Assembly (NCBI GenBank): GCA_021234155.1
Contig: JAJEKV010000025.1
Location: 9,061,642-9,125,641, forward strand
Reading direction: 5' to 3'
Length of the DNA stretch: 64,000 nucleotides
Source of the DNA: Isoetes taiwanensis
Taxonomy: Eukaryota > Streptophyta > Lycopodiopsida > Isoetales > Isoetaceae
The notes below the pieces were generated by a model, which searched no databases, was not told where the DNA came from, and saw only the letters and a list, made by a program, of their open reading frames with translations. Within the stretch, counting starts at the first letter, position 1; each line of letters opens with the position of its first letter. The position numbers and the translations under genes were made by a program. Below, piece by piece: positions 35,920-45,156 of the stretch.

Positions 35920-36420
35920 GAGGCGACTTCGCCCATCAAACTCCTTCATAAACTCACGGGTATTGCTTCTCCAAATCACCTTCAATACCCATGTAAGCAT
36001 CTTCCACGGGTAAGTGCTTCCACTTAACCGGTATTGGAGGAACCGAGACCTCCTAGTGTTCTTGAATGACTTATCAAGAAGTAACTCGGGCACTATTTCT
36101 ACTTGCTCCTCAGTCATTTCCAACAAGGTTGGAGTATCCAAAACCTCCTCGGGGTTAGGATTGTGCCTTTTTAATAAACTTCGTGGAAGACCTTGTGGAC
36201 CTTAAGATGGGCTGGAAGATCCAACTTGTAGGCTTGAGAGCCCACTCTCTCCAAAATCTTGAGCGGCCCGGCCCACCTAGGGGCAAGCTTCTTGCAGCTC
36301 CCAATCCAGCGGCTTGGCTTGCTTCACCTTGATCTTCAACCAAACGGTATCTCCCACCTTAAACTCCCTTACGGTCCTGCATTGCCGGCTACACTCTTAC
36401 GCCCGACTTCTTCTTTCCAA
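35920..36420 (-). pseudogene. Integrase C-terminus and chromodomain (frameshifted)
   Basis: In the minus direction, 'WAGPFKILERVG'-like sequence with 'AYKLDLP' (the GPY/F module) appears across frames at about 36210-36300. The chromodomain follows at about 35940-36110: an acidic approach ('VEIVPELLLDK'), then 'VKWKHLPVEDA' in one frame and 'TWVLK' and 'EFMKEF' in the neighbouring frame. KWK-x-LP-x-E-x-ATW is the core of chromovirus chromodomains, which bind methylated H3 tails and steer integration. Frame changes within 200 bases break it as written. Confidence 0.7.
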
Positions 36421-36521
36421 TAAATAACCCCTTACTTCCTCTACTAGGCTGCTGCATATCCCTAACATCTGGCTGGGACACTTCTACCTTGGACCACGAG
36501 TTGTGCGGTATCCTTAAGCAC

Positions 36522-37349
36522 TCAGTAGCCGTGGTTCACCATGAAAGGCGACATCACGAGATGACTCACAGCAGCCTTTGTTGTGGCGAATTCCACCAAG
36601 TGAATGTACTCATCCCACTTGACCGCTTGTTCCACACATAGCTTGAAGCATGTCTTCAATGATCCGATTAGTCCTTTCCGTCGGCCATCTGTTTGGGGAT
36701 GATATGCGGTACTCATGGAGAGCCGTCACGAATGGTGCTAAAGAGATCCTGCCAAAAGGCACTCATGAACTTAGAATCTCTATCCGATATTATCTCCCGA
36801 GGCATGCCATGGAGTCTAAAAATCTCCCTTACAAATAACTTGGCCGTGTCTAATGCGGTGTCTGTCGTCTTGCAAGGCACGAAATGTGCCATCTTAGATA
36901 ACTTATCTACGACAACCATCAATGCATCCTTGCCTCGAAGAGTTCTAGGGAGTCCTGTGATGAAATCCATGCTTATGACCTCCCACTTTGCATTTGGCAC
37001 CCCCAATGGCTCTAAAGCACCCGGAATCCGAAGTTGCTCCGCCTTGGTTACAGCGACATAGCGGCAATCCCGATATATGCAGCTATCTGCCTCTTCATTC
37101 TGGCCAAGTAACTACTTGAATCTTGAAATAGGTCTTCATGAAGCCCGACATGCCCGCTATTGGGCTGTTATGTGTGTCATGAAGAATTAACTTCCTTACC
37201 CCTGAAGATTCGGGCACACACAACTTATGCTTGTGGTACAACAGGTTGCCTTCCTTCTTAAAATGCTTGAAGGCTTCCCGCTCCTTGTCTGTTCTGGCTT
37301 CCTTGGAGAGGCTTTCCCACACCTCCTTGAAGTCCACATCGGTTGGCAA
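36522..37349 (-). pseudogene. Integrase (zinc-binding and catalytic core, frameshifted)
   Basis: Three minus-strand frames. 37095-37349 carries the N-terminal HHCC-type zinc region ('LILHDTHNSPIAGMSGFMKT'). 36713-37006 carries the core with the first two catalytic Asp residues ('VISMDFITGLPR' and 'IISDRDSKFMSAFW'). 36522-36716 has 'STAYHPQTDG'. A one-base deletion at a CAG-type site directly after this shifts the frame and removes the expected catalytic Glu. It joins retroviral-type DNA ends to the host chromosome. The short frames are consistent with consensus errors in an otherwise recent element. Confidence 0.85.
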
Positions 37350-37518
37350 GGACTCCTCAATCTTCTTGCCAAACTCACTTTCGAAAGAGTGGAAATCGCG
37401 ACAATCGTCCTTGTCTGAAATGGCCTTCTAGAGGGCATCTGCTACAACATTAAGCTTACGGGCTTATATATAATATCAAAATCGTACTCCTCAAGGAATT
37501 CCATCCACCTCCTTTGCC

Positions 37519-37758
37519 TTAAGTTGAGGGGGGCTGGGTGAAAAATCTCAAGGCTCGGTGATCCGTATCTAACGAAACTTCCTTCCCGACAAATAGTGCC
37601 TCCATATCCTCAATGCCCCGACAATGGCTAGGAGCTCGATCATGGGTTGGGTAGCGTTGCTTTCCGGCGTCGTTCATCTTCTTTGAGTCGTGGCGACTAC
37701 CCTTCCTTCTTGCATCAAGGCCCCCTGTTGCTATCTTGCTTGCATCTGTTGCTATCAA
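37519..37758 (-). pseudogene. RNase H domain (frameshifted from gag-pol)
   Basis: 'MIATDASKIATGG' opens the domain with its first catalytic Asp. 'DSKKMNDAGKQRYPTHDR' and 'LDTDHRAL' follow, the expected second half. A one-base shift separates it from the end of the 825-residue polyprotein at 37766. Confidence 0.8.
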
Positions 37759-37765
37759 CTTATCC

Positions 37766-40243
37766 TTACTGGGATCCGGAGAACAAGCACCGGTGCTTTG
37801 TTAAGGCCTCTTTAAGCTTCTCAAAAGAAGCTTGGACTTTCTCTAACCAATGGCTAGCCCAATCCTTAATCTTCTTGGCCTTAGTGAGGTCCGACAGGGG
37901 GGACGCCCACTTAGCAAAGTCCTTCACGAACTTTCTGTAATATCCCGCCAACCCGAGAAAGCTTCTTACTTCTGCCACATTCCTTGGAGCTGGCCAATCA
38001 ACTATTGCCTCAATCTTAGATGGATCTGTGGAGATTCCCTCGGATGTTACTACATGCCCCAAGTACTCCACCCGGCCTGTTGCAAAGTGGCACTTAGAGA
38101 GCTTCCCATACAGCCGATGACGTCTCAACTTCTCCAACACTTTCCTGAGATGCTGACAATGCTCTTCAAGGGACTTGCTGTAGATTAGGATGTCGTCGAA
38201 GAAGACAATAACAAACTCATCCAAGAAGTCTCTGAAGACGTCGTTCATGAGGCGCATAAACGTTGCTGGAGCATTCGATAGTCCAAAGGGCATTACTGTA
38301 AACTCAAAATGACCATACCGCGTTCTGAAAGCAGTCTTATGGATGTCCTCTTCTTTTATTCTTATCTGATGGTATCCTGATCTCAAATCAATCTTAGAGA
38401 ATACCTTTGCTCCTTGTAGCTGATCCATTAGGTCATCCGCCCTTGGCAATGCATATTTATTCTTTATCGTCTGCTTATTAAGCTGGCGATAGTCTATGCA
38501 CATTCTTAAGCTTCCATCTTTCTTCTTGACAAAGAGTATAGGTGCTCCGAAAGGAGACACACTTGCTCTTATAAATCCAAGCTCCAGCAATTCCTGCAGC
38601 TGTTTCTTGAGCTCAGTCAATTCTGGGATGCTCATTCTATATGGCGCCTTACTGGTAGGCTTCGCATCCGGAGTCAATGTGATCTCACATTCCACACCCC
38701 TATAAGGTGGCAGCTGCCGAATTTCATCCGGAAATACATCCTTGAACTCTGAAATAAGCCTTGCTATCTGCCTGGGCAGCTGATTTCCCTTTGTGTCACT
38801 TCCATCCTGCTTGCCTGGCTCAACTGATTCCATCCTCAAGATGTAATCCACCTTATTCCTTTCTATACTCTTCCTTAGCTGCTTCAAAGAAATACACTGG
38901 ATAGGAGAATCTAGCTTCTTACCTTTCACTATCAACTTGCTGCCGTCTGGTGCCGTCATGGTGACTTCATTCCGGTCGCAATCAATCATGGCTTTGGCTG
39001 GCTTCAAAAATTCCATCCCCACTATCAAATCATATCTTCCGATGTCCATGACTTCTGCTCCCATCGGCCACTTAGCCCCACTAAGGTCTATGTCAAAGGT
39101 GATCCTCCTCCCCTTAGTGTGCCGAATGGCGCCGTTGGCCATAGCTACCGGCCTTGGCTTAGACTTCAATACCTTATTCTTCATTAGAGCAGCCAATCTA
39201 GGAGATGCAAAATTATGAGAGCTACCTGTATCTATGAGGACTACGTAAGGATTACTATCTATGATCCCATCAGCCGCGATGATAGTTGACTGATTCTCTA
39301 TCTCATCTGACTCAATGTTTGCACATATGTGACACTCACCATCTATGAAGTCGTGGCCCTCCTGCTGGTCATCGTCCTCGTCCGCTTCTGTTGGGGAGTC
39401 CCAGTCCAAGAGTTCTGCCAAAGCTGACTGCATGACGAATGGACAATCATGTGTCCGGTGCCCTGGCTGGAAGCACCTGAAGCATAACTTCTTCTCAATG
39501 CATTCCTGTCTCTTTTCCTTCGGCAGACTGTCTAGGAGACGCTTAAGAGCGCTGCCCCCTGATGCATTCTGTGGCTTACGGTCCCCAAAAGCTTTGCTCT
39601 GACCCTTACCTTGCTGCTGACTCCCTGATGGTGTAGCTGCTGATTGCTTACCCTGATATTGTCCCTGATACTGCCCTGAACCCTTACCCCTGAAGGTTGA
39701 CTGCTTCTCTGCTGGAGTTGCTGGTGCCTCTTCCAAACTTATAGCTTTATCTTCGGCCTCTGCAACTGACCTTGGGTTGATTGCTCTAACAAGTCTCTTG
39801 ATATTGCTGTTCAACCCCTCAATATAGGTGTCCACTGCTTGCCTTTCTGATACTCCCGGGACATGAAGTCTAAGTCTCATGAATTCTTCGGTATACTTAG
39901 CCACTGATAAGCTACCCTGATTCAACCTGTAAAACTGCTGGATCTGTCTACTAGTATGGGACCTTGGTACATAGTGCTTACGGAAAGCCTTGCTAAAAAT
40001 CTTAAATCTGCAATTGTTCCTCTTCAGCTTGTTAGACTTAGCATATCCCTTCCACCATATCCTTGCCGGTCCAATAAGGTTAGCTGTAGCGACTTTCCCT
40101 ATGTCCTTGTCTTTCATACCGTATGAGTTGCCAAACTCTTCCATTTCATCAAGCCATGCTTCGGCCTCCATGCCAGATCTGTCTTTCCCTGAGAACTGGC
40201 CCAGCTTCCTTGTCTTCCACACATTGCTCATAGCACTATCCAC
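37766..40243 (-). CDS. Gag-protease-reverse transcriptase polyprotein (825 residues)
   Basis: Residues about 15-175 form the retrotransposon gag (capsid) domain ('[11 protein letters not shown]', 'FRKHYVPRS'). A CCHC knuckle lies at 254-267 ([14 protein letters not shown]) and the aspartic protease site at 338-342 (DTGSS), with '[10 protein letters not shown]' as its second half. RT spans about 535-720, with '[18 protein letters not shown]', 'YRQLN', '[11 protein letters not shown]', '[12 protein letters not shown]' and the catalytic '[10 protein letters not shown]' (FFDD instead of the commoner YVDD). '[11 protein letters not shown]' leads toward RNase H. The frame then stops at 37766 through a small deletion. 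Start Met at 40243 precedes the gag domain directly. Expression is from the 5' LTR, or possibly an internal TATA at 40909-40916. Confidence 0.95.
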   Translation of the reverse strand: MDSAMSNVWKTRKLGQFSGKDRSGMEAEAWLDEMEEFGNSYGMKDKDIGKVATANLIGPARIWWKGYAKSNKLKRNNCRFKIFSKAFRKHYVPRSHTSRQIQQFYRLNQGSLSVAKYTEEFMRLRLHVPGVSERQAVDTYIEGLNSNIKRLVRAINPRSVAEAEDKAISLEEAPATPAEKQSTFRGKGSGQYQGQYQGKQSAATPSGSQQQGKGQSKAFGDRKPQNASGGSALKRLLDSLPKEKRQECIEKKLCFRCFQPGHRTHDCPFVMQSALAELLDWDSPTEADEDDDQQEGHDFIDGECHICANIESDEIENQSTIIAADGIIDSNPYVVLIDTGSSHNFASPRLAALMKNKVLKSKPRPVAMANGAIRHTKGRRITFDIDLSGAKWPMGAEVMDIGRYDLIVGMEFLKPAKAMIDCDRNEVTMTAPDGSKLIVKGKKLDSPIQCISLKQLRKSIERNKVDYILRMESVEPGKQDGSDTKGNQLPRQIARLISEFKDVFPDEIRQLPPYRGVECEITLTPDAKPTSKAPYRMSIPELTELKKQLQELLELGFIRASVSPFGAPILFVKKKDGSLRMCIDYRQLNKQTIKNKYALPRADDLMDQLQGAKVFSKIDLRSGYHQIRIKEEDIHKTAFRTRYGHFEFTVMPFGLSNAPATFMRLMNDVFRDFLDEFVIVFFDDILIYSKSLEEHCQHLRKVLEKLRRHRLYGKLSKCHFATGRVEYLGHVVTSEGISTDPSKIEAIVDWPAPRNVAEVRSFLGLAGYYRKFVKDFAKWASPLSDLTKAKKIKDWASHWLEKVQASFEKLKEALTKHRCLFSGSQ

Positions 40244-40399
40244 CTTTTTCCGGTAATCGTCTGTCTTTCTTGCCCTTTTCCTTGCCTTAGGTTAGGTGTG
40301 CCAGAGTCACTATCGGAGCTAGAGCTGTCCTCACTGGAAGAACTATCCGATGAACTGGAGCTAGATGATGACGGACTCCTGGTTCTCCTCTTCCTTCTC

Positions 40400-40900
40400 C
40401 TATCCCTGACGTTCCCCTGGTTGGTTAACTGCCCTATACTGCATGAACAATGCTAAGGCTGCCTGGCTTGAGAGGTACCTATGCCTATGATGCTTACAGG
40501 TCATGTAGTCTGGCATGTTTCTGGTTCTATCCCATAACTTGCTCTTACCCCTGGATCCCCCACCTATGGCTTGAGCAAGAGAATCTAGAGAAACCCATTT
40601 CCCTCCCCTAGGTGGCAAGCTAACTTCCCAGGGTAAGACCTGCTGATCATATTGACAAATGATGTCAGTGTAGTATGGAGTTCTAGTCAGAGTGGCATGG
40701 AGATCAAAGAGATAATCAAAAACATGGAAGATTTGTTCAGGGGGACAATCACGAATGTGATTGGTCTCATTATACCATCCGGACAAAGCTTGAGGGCCAT
40801 TGAACAGAATAGCTATGGAAATGGCTGATGGAAATGAGCAAAAGCCAAAGAAATCGCCAAAGGGGCCGAGAGCAACTCTAATGGGAAAAAAATGACAAAT
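40400..40900 (-). CDS. Unidentified chromovirus ORF upstream of gag
   Basis: From a Met at 40786 there are 128 codons (MSGWYNETNHIRDC... to ...NQPGERQG). The frame is open further 5' to about 40900 without another clear start ('FCSFPSAISIAILFNGPQAL'). Motifs include 'PPEQIFHVFDYLFDLHATL' and a Cys/His-containing 'CKHHRHRYLS'. It lies about 150 bases before gag on the same strand. It could be an N-terminal gag extension (matrix-like) displaced by a frameshift, or a separate small protein. I recognise no family. Confidence 0.45.
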   Translation of the reverse strand: MCHFFPIRVALGPFGDFFGFCSFPSAISIAILFNGPQALSGWYNETNHIRDCPPEQIFHVFDYLFDLHATLTRTPYYTDIICQYDQQVLPWEVSLPPRGGKWVSLDSLAQAIGGGSRGKSKLWDRTRNMPDYMTCKHHRHRYLSSQAALALFMQYRAVNQPGERQG

Positions 40901-40908
40901 GAGGGTCC

Positions 40909-40916
40909 CTTTTATA
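40909..40916 (-). promoter_or_regulatory. TATA-like box inside the chromovirus
   Basis: TATAAAAG on the minus strand, in the context 'gtctataaaaggga', about 120 bases upstream of the Met of the 128-codon ORF. It could drive a subgenomic transcript for gag-pol, separate from the H3-like ORF. Sequence match only. Confidence 0.35.
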
Positions 40917-41466
40917 GACTAGTGGTGCCTCGGGTTCCGCGGCAATAAAGGTTCTTGATGGGGAAGACTCCAAATCTATGGCCCCAGGTGTCCAAATGAG
41001 CTACCATGAAGTGCAATTCTAAACAAAGCAAAGCAAGAAACGCGCTACATGGCGGTTTGTTGGGTCAAAATTGGTCGATTAGGCGAAAAATTGGCGAAAT
41101 CGTCGAGAGCCTTGCAAGCGGGGTTGGCCATTGGTGTGACCCGATTTGGGTCTATTCTAAGCTCTATGATATTTTGAAGAATTCAAATTGCTAGGATGAC
41201 TATTTGGGCCGATTCTAATCTAACTAGGGTTTTTCTTACATGATTTAGACCTTAAATTGATCAAGTTTTTGCGAACCGGTCGAAAGCTGCTAAACGCCTG
41301 CCAGCGGGCGGTAGCGGTCCGGCAGCGGTGTGACCCGATTTGGGGGGGTCGCTCGAACTACAATTTTATCTAATGCAGGAAAGAGTTGTATACTAAATTG
41401 CAAAACAAAGTTTTATATTTATGGGGAAAACTTAATAATTACATTTGTTTGAACAAAAATGCATCC
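40917..41466. other. Spacer between H3-like ORF and gag region
   Basis: Two related segments share 'cgatttggg' and 'cgaaaattggcgaaatcg'-like sequence near 41070-41150 and 41280-41345. No open frame on the minus strand that I can support. Confidence 0.3.
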
Positions 41467-42540
41467 TCAAGGATATTCCTTGCGGATGCGACGCGCCAAG
41501 TGTACATCCTTGGGCATTAGAGTCACCCTCTTCGCGTGGATCGCGCAGAGGTTGCCTTCCTCAAACAACTGGGTGAGCTCGGCCTCAGCGGCTACTTGCA
41601 GCACCCGAGTTGTGAGCGACGTCACCCTGTAGTCGGTGACGAACTCCGCCATCACCTCCCGCATGAGTCGCTCAAAAGGTGCCTTCCTAATCAGGAGATT
41701 AGTGCACTGTTGAAAGTGTCTAATCTCCCGGAAGACACGGGAGTGTACCGAGTTAGGCCCATGGTGGACCTTGCTTCCCATTTCTGCCGTGGGCGGCGGC
41801 TTGGGCAGTTCTTGGGCGGCGGCCTCCCTCCACCCGGCCGGGATGTTTTGGCGGCAGGTACCAATCGTTATACCTGGCCCAAGCGAAGGTATTCTTGGTA
41901 TGCCTGTAGCGGCGCCCGGTAGGCGGTCCTCCTTCAAAGGCGAGAGCCCTTCGCCCGCCATATACGCTTCTTTGCCACCTTAGGTGGCCAGGCCCTCACA
42001 GGTAAGGTGGTCTTGGGTCCGCCCTTGCCCCTGCTCATCTTCTTCCTCCTCCTCTCCTTCCACACCCCCGCTCCTCCCCTCGGCGCCCGGGGGCTCCTCC
42101 TCCACGGCGGATTCCGGCCCGAGGGACGACGTTTCTTCTTTCGTCCTCCGGCTCTTCCGCGCGGCTCCTCCTCAGCTCCCCTCTTCCTCCTTGCGGCCCT
42201 CTCTTGAGCCACTCATGACCTCTCCTTACCTTTCTTCTTTGGGGCGAAGGCCAAAGCCGATCCCTGTTCTTGGACACGCTCTTCCCTCTGCTCTTCCCGC
42301 CCGGTTAATGCGTGGCCCCGAAGTGGCGAGATCGTTAGTTCTTTGTGTTCCCGCCCGGCCCGGGGCTGCTCTCGGCATCATTGATACGACCCGGCTGGCT
42401 GCTGCTGGTAGGGGGCTCCTCCTCCCCTTCTTGGGCGTAGGTGCTCGCGGTATCTTCTTCACATGCCCCCCCCTGCGCTGCGCCATGGAGAGGGTAGGCC
42501 TAGGGCCAGTCTTCCTATAGGTTTGTTTGGTTCGAGCCAT
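41467..42540 (-). CDS. Retrotransposon-encoded histone H3-like protein with long basic linker
   Basis: The ATG at 42540 opens [16 protein letters not shown]. This matches the canonical H3 tail at residues 1-6, Arg8 and Lys9, with Ala7 changed to Tyr and Ser10 to Thr. The last about 90 codons (41467-41736) are an H3 histone fold: '[20 protein letters not shown]' (alpha-N/alpha-1), '[14 protein letters not shown]' (alpha-2) and '[20 protein letters not shown]' (loop 2/alpha-3). Cys110, His113 and Asp123 equivalents of the H3-H3 interface are kept. Loop 1 has the length of ordinary H3, not the longer one of CENH3, though 'RHFQ..TNLLI' recalls CENH3. Tail and fold are in the same frame, but the Arg/Lys/Pro-rich middle (about 41960-42225) is in other frames as written. 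Full length would be about 358 codons against 135 in H3. It lies between primer site and gag on the element's coding strand, so it is element cargo. An intact or decayed gene cannot be told apart until the sequence is verified. Confidence 0.85.
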
Positions 42541-43107
42541 ATTTAAATCTGGTCTAGAAAAAAAATGTGGGGATAGGGCTGGTCAAGAGAGAGAAGGTAG
42601 AGGAAAGTTTGGAGGGAAAAATGAGGTGTCAGAGATATTTAAAAGGAAGGGCCCCTGAGAATATTCTCCTACCATTAATAGGCCTACTTATTAGCCCCCC
42701 TTATTAATTACCCCATAGTACCCTTAATTTTAATATATGTTTAATTCTTAATACACCTAAAAATTCGTATTATACCTTTGAAATTTCCAATTTCCTAATG
42801 GTTTGAAGTGTGAATTATGGATTTGCGCCATTTTTCACCTGGGTCTCCGATTGGGATGATTCTTCGACCCATTGTAGGTGAAATTTGATGCAGATGCATG
42901 ATTTTCACTCCAATTTTACTAGAAGATGAGTTTGACTCACTTAACTTTCGTCTAACACTTAACCTAAGTCCTGACCCACTACCTAGGAGAAAATTTTTCC
43001 CCCATTTTCGCGGTTCGATGGTGGAAACGTTTATTTCACACCCCTATAGGCCTGTTAGACTACTTCATGATTGTGGTGGTCAGTGCTAGTTCTTGGTCAA
43101 CCAAGAA
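42541..43107 (-). other. Chromovirus 5' leader between primer site and H3-like ORF
   Basis: About 570 bases of non-coding leader, mostly AT-rich near 42660-42830. A packaging signal or upstream frames would lie here; none can be identified. Confidence 0.4.
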
Positions 43108-43122
43108 CATTGCTCGATACCA
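43108..43122 (-). promoter_or_regulatory. Primer binding site, initiator Met-tRNA type
   Basis: The minus strand reads 'tggtatcgagcaatg', one base inside the 5' LTR end. The standard plant initiator-Met site reads tggtatcagagc; here one A is missing, turning CAG into CG. The same change recurs elsewhere in the window, which suggests a consensus error. Confidence 0.8.
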
Positions 43123-43123
43123 T

Positions 43124-44749
43124 TGTGACGCCCCTCACAAACATACGCCCTACCGTACACTTGGCGCAGAAATCCCCCATCCCGCCGACAACCGCATGGG
43201 ACCTTTCGCTACCCCCGCTCTCGGGGTGACTCTAGTGCGGAAGGGAACAAGGTGTCTTTGCGCCCCCTTCCCCCTATGGGCTCCTATAACAAATGAGGCG
43301 ATAACACGTCGAACTAGCATAAAACATATATAAATACTACCCCGGGAGGGTAGTGCATGCGCACATAAACCAACGCATAGATGATAATCACAAACCATAA
43401 AAACAGAGAGCTCCTACCCAGCCTCGACTCGCAAGGAGGATGATGACCGGCCAGGCCTCAAGATAGAGCAACCGAGTCATGGCAATGGCGTGGGGCATAG
43501 AACAATGGCTGGGTTGACCACTCCATCCGCCCCTCCCGTGCATACTTTGCGATGGGCTAGGATCAGGCTCGACAGACTCTAGCCTTCCCGAGACGCGATC
43601 CCATGGCATCACCCATCGGGACTACTCCGTGTTGCATCTCCCTCGTCCGATGAGGCGGGAAGGGTTGCATCTCCCTTCCCGTGGTCTAGAGGTGCCGTGG
43701 GCGGCCAGAGAATCGGCTTGGCGACACACCATCTGCACTCCCTGAACCCCCCAAAACGAGAGCCAAGCCATCACTTGCAGCTCTCGGGAGAGGCGGCAAC
43801 ACCATTGCCCCGGAGGTGTCGGACCCATGCCGGCCCACACAATGGGTGACCCACCATAAGCCTAGCCCACTATGGGATCCCCGAAGCCCCCCCACTCCTA
43901 AGGGGATCCTCCCTCCACTTTCCCTCTAGCCCCGTTATCTGGTGCTGAGTCATATCATAGCCTCAATAGCCTGGTGGGCTCCTATGCACAGGCCGCAACT
44001 AATAGGAACTAAGGGATCTACTCTAGGAACATACTACATATGGCCCTAGGTCTCTACCCCCCTTCCCAATACAAGAGGAGCAAACATGATCAACCAACAA
44101 CATATAATCATCACATCATGAGAATAATCATAAGAAGAACATCTTAACCTAATCATACAACTAACTAATAGTTAGGGTTCCTTGATTAGGGTTCAAGATG
44201 TTGAATATGGGTTCTAGGATGGCTCTACTCTAGATACAAAATACTAGCACATCTTGGAATGCTAATCCCAGATGAGCTATCACAACTACTATCCTACATA
44301 CCTGCCTCCCGATGCTCTCCTCCAGATCCGGCGCCCCATAGTCTTCGACTCACAAGTCGCTATTCCCCTCAAGAATCGGTTCTACCCTCGCCGGGGCCTG
44401 CACCCCTATGCCACAACGGCGATGTTCAAAAAGGGTTTCGAACAAGTAGGTGAGTCTCTCAGGTGCTAGGGCTGGAAAGAGGTCTAGGGTTAGGGTTTAT
44501 GCCTATATAAGTTAGGTCCACCTAGGATGCCACGTGGCACCAATCGGGTGAGTCCTGTGTGGCGGTGCCCCAATAGGTTAAGGCCACGTGGATAATGGCT
44601 TAACCTATGGTTGGCTAAGTTATGAGAATAACTTAGCCATGCCCCCTAGTGCCACGATCTATGGTATACAAGGCTATAAAGATAGACTTGTATGGTGACG
44701 GATCCAGGAATATACGTATTTATGGCGTATATTCCCTTGGACCGTCACA
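43124..44749 (-). repeat. Chromovirus 5' LTR
   Basis: About 1626 bp, TG...CA ended, abutting the target duplication AATAC at 44750-44754. U3 lies at the right end (44749 leftward). It would drive the H3-like ORF and gag-pol. Confidence 0.93.
44490..44639 (-). promoter_or_regulatory. LTR core promoter: TATA, telobox, two G-boxes, hairpin
   Basis: In transcription direction: a perfect 12-base inverted repeat with a 4-base loop (44639-44612, tggctaagttat arms); a G-box CACGTG at 44583-44590 in the loop of an aggttaag/cttaacct inverted repeat; a palindromic tgccacgtggca at 44539-44528 (ABRE-type G-box); TATA (cttatatag) at 44511-44503; then a telobox (aaaccctaa) at 44498-44490. In plants G-boxes bind bZIP/bHLH factors and teloboxes occur in promoters of ribosomal and histone-type genes. 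Confidence 0.5.
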
Positions 44750-44754
44750 AATAC

Positions 44755-45156
44755 CAGAGGTTTCGCTATTACTCCTCCTATCTTTCTGCTTATCCTGGCA
44801 TACACAAAATTGCCTACTTATCATACTTGAGATTCTTGCAAAGTCCACATATTTGATTCCATTCATCCTTTTGAGTCCGAACTCCTCATAACAGCAAAAA
44901 AGAAAAGCACAATAGTAGAAGAAATTCCACGTACCTGCAGCCAATCATGTAAACGTTAGCAATAGGCTTGATAACGATACAAGGGCCAAAAGGTACATTG
45001 GAAATTTCTTGGCTCTTCGCCTTTCACCCATTGTACCTCTTTTATGCCCTTGATTCGTTCAAGCTTAGATAAAATGAAAGAAAATACTGGACAAGCATAT
45101 AATACACAAGAGTAAATGGTTCTGAAAACCTGTTGCTTATTTACGACATCTGCAAT
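44755..45156. other. Right flank of the chromovirus; possible host exon remnant
   Basis: On the minus strand a possible frame follows 'tggctgcag' (44944 leftward: GTWNFFYYCAFLFCCYEEFG...), broken by the chromovirus insertion at its left. Whether it is an exon of the same gene as 45900-46223 cannot be told. Confidence 0.25.

Larger units (their letters stand above)
33396..44749 (-). mobile_element. Complete Ty3/gypsy chromovirus with histone H3-like ORF, 11.35 kb
   Basis: Two LTRs in direct orientation (33396-35028 and 43124-44749) share ends TGTGACG...CGTCACA and are flanked by the duplicated target AATAC (33391-33395, 44750-44754). A primer site for initiator Met-tRNA lies at 43108-43122 and a polypurine tract at 35029-35041, both as expected for minus-strand transcription. 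Order from the 5' LTR: histone H3-like ORF, a 128+ codon ORF, gag-protease-RT, RNase H, integrase, chromodomain. Long LTR stretches (for example 34195-34590 against 43920-44310) are virtually identical, so the insertion is recent. Confidence 0.95.

Noticed and set aside
41984-42520. 178-codon plus-strand ORF
   Set aside because: It is the shadow of the GC-rich linker of the minus-strand H3-like frame; it has no domain, and its Pro/Ser/Arg composition follows from the opposite strand.
41467-42540. An ordinary host histone H3 gene with a retroelement beside it
   Set aside because: The frame lies inside the target duplication and between primer site and gag on the coding strand, with a linker more than 200 residues longer than any H3.
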